In this document: positions 37,103 through 41,904 of the stretch, piece after piece | Layout of the letters: each line of letters starts with the position of its first letter | How positions within the stretch are numbered: position 1 is the first letter of the stretch | Origin: Candidatus Thorarchaeota archaeon | GTDB lineage: Archaea > Asgardarchaeota > Thorarchaeia > Thorarchaeales > Thorarchaeaceae | Length of the DNA stretch: 41,904 nucleotides | NCBI GenBank assembly: GCA_004524565.1 | Contig: SDNZ01000008.1 | Location: 1 to 41,904 of the forward strand | Direction of reading: 5' to 3' | The notes under the pieces: generated by a model | Seen by the model: only the letters and a program-made list of their open reading frames with translations | What the model was told of the DNA's origin: nothing | Databases searched by the model: none | Translations under genes and position numbers: made by a program

Positions 37103-38026
37103 ATGATGGCGTTTCTCGAATTCACTCTGGATCAAGCGACAATCATAGCAATATTGTTACCCATTGTAGCTGTGTGTGTGTCTATCATTGTTATTCCATG
37201 GATGAAGAACGGGTCAGGGAGTAAATTTCGAAGATATCTGTCTTACTTGATCAATCCTCCAGCAATAGGTACTAACCAAACAGACATTCCAGAAAGTGAA
37301 ACAGAACAAGCAGATACAACAGTGAGGCGAGAAGATAAAGTCAGACTTTACTTTTATTATCTGGCGATTGTATTGTTCTTGGTCAGTTTCATAATTGGTG
37401 AATTCTACGAAGTTATGATTGATCTTTCACTTCCTGTGAATCAAGGAAGCACTGGAGAATTTAGAACTGTTACCAGTATTATATTACAGAGTCCTTTCAA
37501 CGCAGGTTGGATTGGTGTATTGCCATGGGTTGGTTTCTCTTCATATCATGAGACTTGGAACTGGATATTATTCACAACTGCACTCACAGATAATCCCCAT
37601 TTTCTCTCAACACTTGTCACTGTATTGGTACCTATCTCAATTGTTGTTGGTTGTGTCTTTCTTGCACCTCTGACAATCAGGAGTATTCGTCATTCATTCC
37701 TCCCCTCCATGTTCTTCTTTATGACGGGAATGACCATATTCACAAAAGCAGCTTTAGGTTATTTTGCAGGAGCATTGAAACTGCTATTTTCAAGCATAGA
37801 GTACCAATACCTCAACGTAGCAGTCACGGGTAACATGATTCCCAATTTTAGTGGAGTGATGACAAGTTGCATTCTGTTGGTCTTACCAATGTATGTTCTT
37901 TTTGTTGTTCTTGGTCGTAAATTGTGGAACGTGTATTATACGGACTCCGAGTCAAAAACCTGGTTCACAGTGTATATCACTCTGAGCTTCTGGATTGGGC
38001 TTATTCTTATGGTCGTGGTGGTGTAA
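37103..38026 (+). CDS. Polytopic membrane protein of unknown function
   Basis: Several TM segments; closely spaced with flanking genes. Confidence 0.65.
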   Translation: MMAFLEFTLDQATIIAILLPIVAVCVSIIVIPWMKNGSGSKFRRYLSYLINPPAIGTNQTDIPESETEQADTTVRREDKVRLYFYYLAIVLFLVSFIIGEFYEVMIDLSLPVNQGSTGEFRTVTSIILQSPFNAGWIGVLPWVGFSSYHETWNWILFTTALTDNPHFLSTLVTVLVPISIVVGCVFLAPLTIRSIRHSFLPSMFFFMTGMTIFTKAALGYFAGALKLLFSSIEYQYLNVAVTGNMIPNFSGVMTSCILLVLPMYVLFVVLGRKLWNVYYTDSESKTWFTVYITLSFWIGLILMVVVV

Positions 38027-38029
38027 AAA

Positions 38030-39268
38030 ATGAACAAAGGAAAAATTGCACTTTCAATTATCTCAATCATTGCGATTCTACTATTGATGCCAATTACGCC
38101 AGCTCAGGGTTACACAGTAGCACAAACCGATGTGATACGTGATTATTGGCCCACTGATCAATGGTTGAACACAACTCCTGAAGAACAGGGTTTGAACTCA
38201 GCTCAACTTGACCGTATTGACGAAATCATTACCGAAAACGGAATAGAAATTGACTCCGTCATTGTAGTCAAGAACGGGTATATTGTCTATGAGAAATATT
38301 ACAATTACTGGTCTCAATATATGACCCATACAATTCAGTCTTGCACAAAGAGCTTTATGTCTGCGCTCATTGGAATAGCTATTGATAAAGGATACATCCA
38401 TAATGTGAGTCAACGAGTTATCGATTTCTTCCCAAATTATACGATTGATAATTGGGATTCTAGAAAGGAGAATATTACTCTATACCACCTACTTACTATG
38501 TCATCTGGACTCGAATTTCATGAAGTTGATATTCCATATGAGGAACCAGAAAATGATCTGTTTGCTATGTATCGATCTGACAACATGTGGCAATATGTAT
38601 TGGATAGACCGATGGAATACAATCCGGGCGAACATTGGTCATACAATTCCGGCGGAATAGAGCTCCTAGGAGGGATTATTGAGAAGACCACAGGATATAG
38701 TGTCCCGGATTTCGCTGAGGAATTCCTGTTCGATCCAATTGGGATTGACTACTTCACTTGGTGGCGAGTTCCAGCAAGTGGTCAATATGGATGCGGAGGA
38801 GGATTAAATCTAAGACCAAGAGATATGGCACGTTTCGGGTATCTCTATTTAAACAATGGAACCTGGAATGATATTCAGGTTGTTTCATCGGAATGGGTCA
38901 ATGTTTCAACCCCTGCAAGGTATGATACTGGCGGATATTACACCTATGGCTACACCTGGTGGTCAATACCTGGAACAACATTCTATGAGGCAACTGGGCA
39001 TTACGAACAGAAGATATTCATCCTTCCAGAACATGATATCGTAGTCACTTTCACTGGTGATATCCAAGATGAGGATTGGCACCCATCGGATTACTTTGTT
39101 ATGGAATACGTGATACCTTCAACAGAAGATGAAAGCAATTCAGTGAATCCAGTGTTCATCATCAATCTATCGATTTTGGCGATTCTAATCGCACCGATAC
39201 CATTGGTAATTGTTAGGCGACGAACGGTGGTATCTCAATCTCCATCTAGGAGGGAAAATCATGCTTAA
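38030..39268 (+). CDS. Beta-lactamase-related serine hydrolase (class C/PBP-like), signal peptide plus C-terminal TM anchor
   Basis: SCTKS (SxxK), WSYNSGGIELLGGIIEKTTG, C-terminal hydrophobic segment followed by RRR. Confidence 0.85.
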   Translation: MNKGKIALSIISIIAILLLMPITPAQGYTVAQTDVIRDYWPTDQWLNTTPEEQGLNSAQLDRIDEIITENGIEIDSVIVVKNGYIVYEKYYNYWSQYMTHTIQSCTKSFMSALIGIAIDKGYIHNVSQRVIDFFPNYTIDNWDSRKENITLYHLLTMSSGLEFHEVDIPYEEPENDLFAMYRSDNMWQYVLDRPMEYNPGEHWSYNSGGIELLGGIIEKTTGYSVPDFAEEFLFDPIGIDYFTWWRVPASGQYGCGGGLNLRPRDMARFGYLYLNNGTWNDIQVVSSEWVNVSTPARYDTGGYYTYGYTWWSIPGTTFYEATGHYEQKIFILPEHDIVVTFTGDIQDEDWHPSDYFVMEYVIPSTEDESNSVNPVFIINLSILAILIAPIPLVIVRRRTVVSQSPSRRENHA

Positions 39269-39326
39269 GCTGAGAACAGCGGTATTGTATACTCCACTTG
39301 GACTCCACAATGTTCTCACTATCTCC

Positions 39327-39367
39327 AAGGTGGCTGCGCCTCTCTCAAGCGGAGCCACCTTTTCTTT
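39327..39367 (+). terminator. Intrinsic-type terminator hairpin after serine hydrolase gene
   Basis: aaggtggct ... agccacctt 9-bp stem (39327-39335/39353-39361) followed by ttcttt. Confidence 0.6.
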
Positions 39368-39399
39368 AGATCCCAATTTACTTTCAAAGTGGTGATACT

Positions 39400-40377
39400 A
39401 TGAGTTGGTCGAAAAATAATAATGAACCTAAAAAACGAAAACCGAAGACACCTCAGGGAATTTCGGCAATGTCAAAGGATCTCTACTTGGGATTCAAATT
39501 TGCTGTGAATCATTTTCTATCATATTTCTTGGCTATGTTAGGAATTGTCATATTGACAGTGATCATGGTAATTGTGGTTCTTCTCTTCATTGTTGTCCCC
39601 TTGATTCTCTTTGTAGGATTACCTGCGATTATTGCATGGGTAACATCATTCAGTATTGAAGTAGGAACTCTTGAGGGCACTATGCTCATAGCGATAGTCC
39701 TTATGATTGTCATGCCGATTCTTGGACCGTTCTTCATAGCTTATGGATCCCTGTACGGTATGTCAAGGGAGATAATTGAGAGTGAATCTACATCTGCAGA
39801 GTCAGCTTTCTCATGGTACAGGAAGAGAGGTCTTTCACTTGCAGGTGGGGGAATAATCCATTTCATTGTTTCTCTCGCTCCTTTCTTGATTGCGATATAT
39901 GCGATTTTTGCTACACCGATTCCAGTTCCTACTAATGAATCATTGAGACTGATTCTTCCTGTAGGTTTCATCTGGGTCATTCTCTCAAATGGTATGTTAT
40001 CTTTGACATTTCCAGGTATCATTGATGGATTGTCAGCTGCAGGGGCAGCGAAACGTTCTGTTAGACTCTGCTGTAGATCTCCTGGCAGGGTGCTTGGATC
40101 ATGGTCGGTCTTCGTAGTATTGATTGGTGTTCCGATTATGTCATTTATTGATGACCCATTATTCGATTGGATTTCATTTATTCCGGATGGATTCTTGGAA
40201 CCCTACACACTTGTAATTGCCTTACTAATATTGTTCTTAGTTCTTCCAGCAATGTCAATCACATTCTCAAGAATATACTTGATTCTAACAGCTCAGGATG
40301 AGTCTGTTTATGATAATGACGATGATAACAACGAGGATTACACGATTAAGTTGGAGGTAGATTACGACGAATCCTAA
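39400..40377 (+). CDS. Polytopic membrane protein with acidic C-terminal tail
   Basis: Hydrophobic ORF, about 6 TM; ends DNDDDNNEDYTIKLEVDYDES. Confidence 0.65.
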   Translation: MSWSKNNNEPKKRKPKTPQGISAMSKDLYLGFKFAVNHFLSYFLAMLGIVILTVIMVIVVLLFIVVPLILFVGLPAIIAWVTSFSIEVGTLEGTMLIAIVLMIVMPILGPFFIAYGSLYGMSREIIESESTSAESAFSWYRKRGLSLAGGGIIHFIVSLAPFLIAIYAIFATPIPVPTNESLRLILPVGFIWVILSNGMLSLTFPGIIDGLSAAGAAKRSVRLCCRSPGRVLGSWSVFVVLIGVPIMSFIDDPLFDWISFIPDGFLEPYTLVIALLILFLVLPAMSITFSRIYLILTAQDESVYDNDDDNNEDYTIKLEVDYDES

Positions 40378-40999
40378 GACCACCCCTCCTGCAATCAAAG
40401 AGTATGTAGTCATATCTAACCTGAAAACTATCAAGCTTCTCCTTGATCGTACTCGAGCAGATATCGTCTTCAAATATTTGGTACATGACGAAATGACTGT
40501 GAAACAACTTTCAGATGCAATGGGCAAAAAACCCGGAACTGTTCTTCATCATGTGCAAAAACTCAACAGTGCGGGGATCATTGAGATGGTCAGGACTCAT
40601 GAAACAACTCGAGGGATTGTTGAACGGTACTACAGAGCAATAGCAAGGGAGTATCGATTGGGAATCACTGAGATGATGAGATCGCGTGTAAAAACCACAT
40701 CTCCTAGAAATCCTATCCAATCAACTGTTATAGGACTATCCTCTCTAGGAATTGTCATTTCAGAAGGAGATATGAAACGAGCAAGGGAATTACTGACAAG
40801 AATGACTGAGATCGAAGACAAGATTGAGAATGTCATCAACAGACCAGATAATACAGAATTTCAGAGTTTACCATCATCAATTAGAATTGATGTAATGAAA
40901 AACATGCAACGTTTCCTCTTGTCAAAGAATAGCACATACAACGAACTACTCAGCGAATGGCACGATTTGCTCTCTCAGTACCTCAATGGAAAGAGCTAG
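40361..40999 (+). CDS. ArsR-like winged-HTH regulator (5' end uncertain)
   Basis: TIKLLLDRTRADIVFKYLVHDEMTVKQLSDAMGKKPGTVLHHVQKLNSAGIIEMV; frame open from 40361 but first canonical start (TTG 40478) truncates the HTH. Confidence 0.75.
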   Translation: MTTNPKTTPPAIKEYVVISNLKTIKLLLDRTRADIVFKYLVHDEMTVKQLSDAMGKKPGTVLHHVQKLNSAGIIEMVRTHETTRGIVERYYRAIAREYRLGITEMMRSRVKTTSPRNPIQSTVIGLSSLGIVISEGDMKRARELLTRMTEIEDKIENVINRPDNTEFQSLPSSIRIDVMKNMQRFLLSKNSTYNELLSEWHDLLSQYLNGKS

Positions 41000-41246
41000 A
41001 GCAAACCGTGTTCTTTTCTTTTCTTCTAGAAATCTTAGAGCAAGTACTTCAAGCTATAAGCAAAAATACACTCTTCATAATTCCAGTCAAATTGATTGCC
41101 TCTCCAACATGGAGGATATTTCGCAAGTGGTTAAAATCTCAATATATCTCATTTTCTAAGAGTAACCTAAAAAATCGACACAATCCTTACAAGAGGAATT
41201 AAGCTGCTCTTGAACTCTCAGATAGAATGGAAGTGACCCATAGATA

Positions 41247-41624
41247 ATGAAGTGCATGAAGATCTATGTAGCAGGACCCTATACCGGAAATACATCCGAA
41301 CAGATTGAAGAAAATGTCCGGAATGCAATGGAAGCAGGATTGAAAATCTGGAAGAAGGGCCATTTCCCGTATATTCCACATCTGACTCACTGGCCTGATA
41401 TTTTATCAAGAGAACTTGGGATTGATATGGATTGGGCTGATTATATGAGATGGCATGCACCTTGGGTTGATGATTGCGATGCACTGTTTCTATTAGGTGA
41501 ATCCAAAGGATCACTTCTTGAACTCCAAAGAGCAATTGAGGAAAATAAATTGGTGTTCAGATCAATCGATGATATTCCTGAAGTATCAAGATCACTTACA
41601 TGGGCTGATACTCATTTAGAATAG
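41247..41624 (+). CDS. Nucleoside 2-deoxyribosyltransferase-like protein (DUF4406/DUF1937-type)
   Basis: MKIYVAGPYTGNTSEQIEENVRNAMEAGLKIWKKGHFPYIPHLTHW...DDCDALFLLGESKGSLLELQRA. Confidence 0.75.
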   Translation: MKCMKIYVAGPYTGNTSEQIEENVRNAMEAGLKIWKKGHFPYIPHLTHWPDILSRELGIDMDWADYMRWHAPWVDDCDALFLLGESKGSLLELQRAIEENKLVFRSIDDIPEVSRSLTWADTHLE

Positions 41625-41633
41625 AAGTCACTA

Positions 41634-41904
41634 CTACTCTCTTGCTGCAGGGAGAGTTACTTTGAAGATTTTCTGTAGGTATATTTCATCCTCTATTGTT
41701 TCATGAACCGAAAGTTCACCATTTAGAGACTCAACTATTGTCCTTGCAACAGTAATTCCTAATATCCCACTGCTGTATGATTTTTGATTCTCAACCTTTT
41801 TGCATGGTGTATTAATTGTGATTTCCCAGAGACCCTCACCATCTCGTTCAAACTCATTCAGATCAACAAAAACAGCACTACCCGTACGATAGCAGTCTAG
41901 AACG
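41634..41904 (-). CDS. C-terminal fragment of a HATPase-containing (histidine kinase-like) protein, runs off window end
   Basis: Manual minus translation: ...GEGLWEITINTPCKKVENQKSYSSGILGITVARTIVESLNGELSVHETIEDEIYLQKIFKVTLPAARE*; G2-box/ATPase-end-like. Confidence 0.55.
   Translation of the reverse strand, partial: VLDCYRTGSAVFVDLNEFERDGEGLWEITINTPCKKVENQKSYSSGILGITVARTIVESLNGELSVHETIEDEIYLQKIFKVTLPAARE

Noticed and set aside
40957-41202. ORF following the HTH gene
   Set aside because: Overlaps the HTH gene end, has no domain and low-complexity, AT-rich texture; probably intergenic.

Overview
This 41.9 kb window appears to be a densely coded archaeal chromosome segment. Supporting signs are BRE/TATA-like boxes upstream of several genes, a Y-family DinB/Dbh polymerase and an OB-fold SSB with an RG-rich tail. 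Some content (LRR proteins, a PARP-type zinc finger) would fit an Asgard/Thorarchaeota-like genome, but that assignment is inference. There is no sign of rRNA, tRNA, CRISPR, a transposase or a prophage. The gene content is mainly sensory, membrane, redox and metal functions. It includes several PAS/histidine-kinase-type proteins, a REC protein, tandem LRR proteins, PadR-HAAS, NfeD-flotillin, TusA/DsrE-like sulfur-transfer genes, an ArsR/P1B-ATPase pair, an ABC exporter, SfsA, DinB, EutA, TrmO-like, MFS, M24 peptidase and SSB. The most striking observations are: (1) an NfeD-like protein with a 110-aa His/Asp/Glu tetrapeptide-repeat domain (H-[DE]-hydrophobic-[DE]), encoded just upstream of a flotillin/SPFH gene and a few kb from thiol/sulfur and Zn/Cd-export genes; (2) two PAS-kinase paralogs with C-terminal CxxC thioredoxin-like domains, one of which has lost the phospho-accepting His (Ser) and an N-box Asn (Phe); (3) a PARP-type zinc finger in a small archaeal protein; (4) clean palindromic operators at TATA boxes upstream of the PadR, ArsR and membrane-protein operons.
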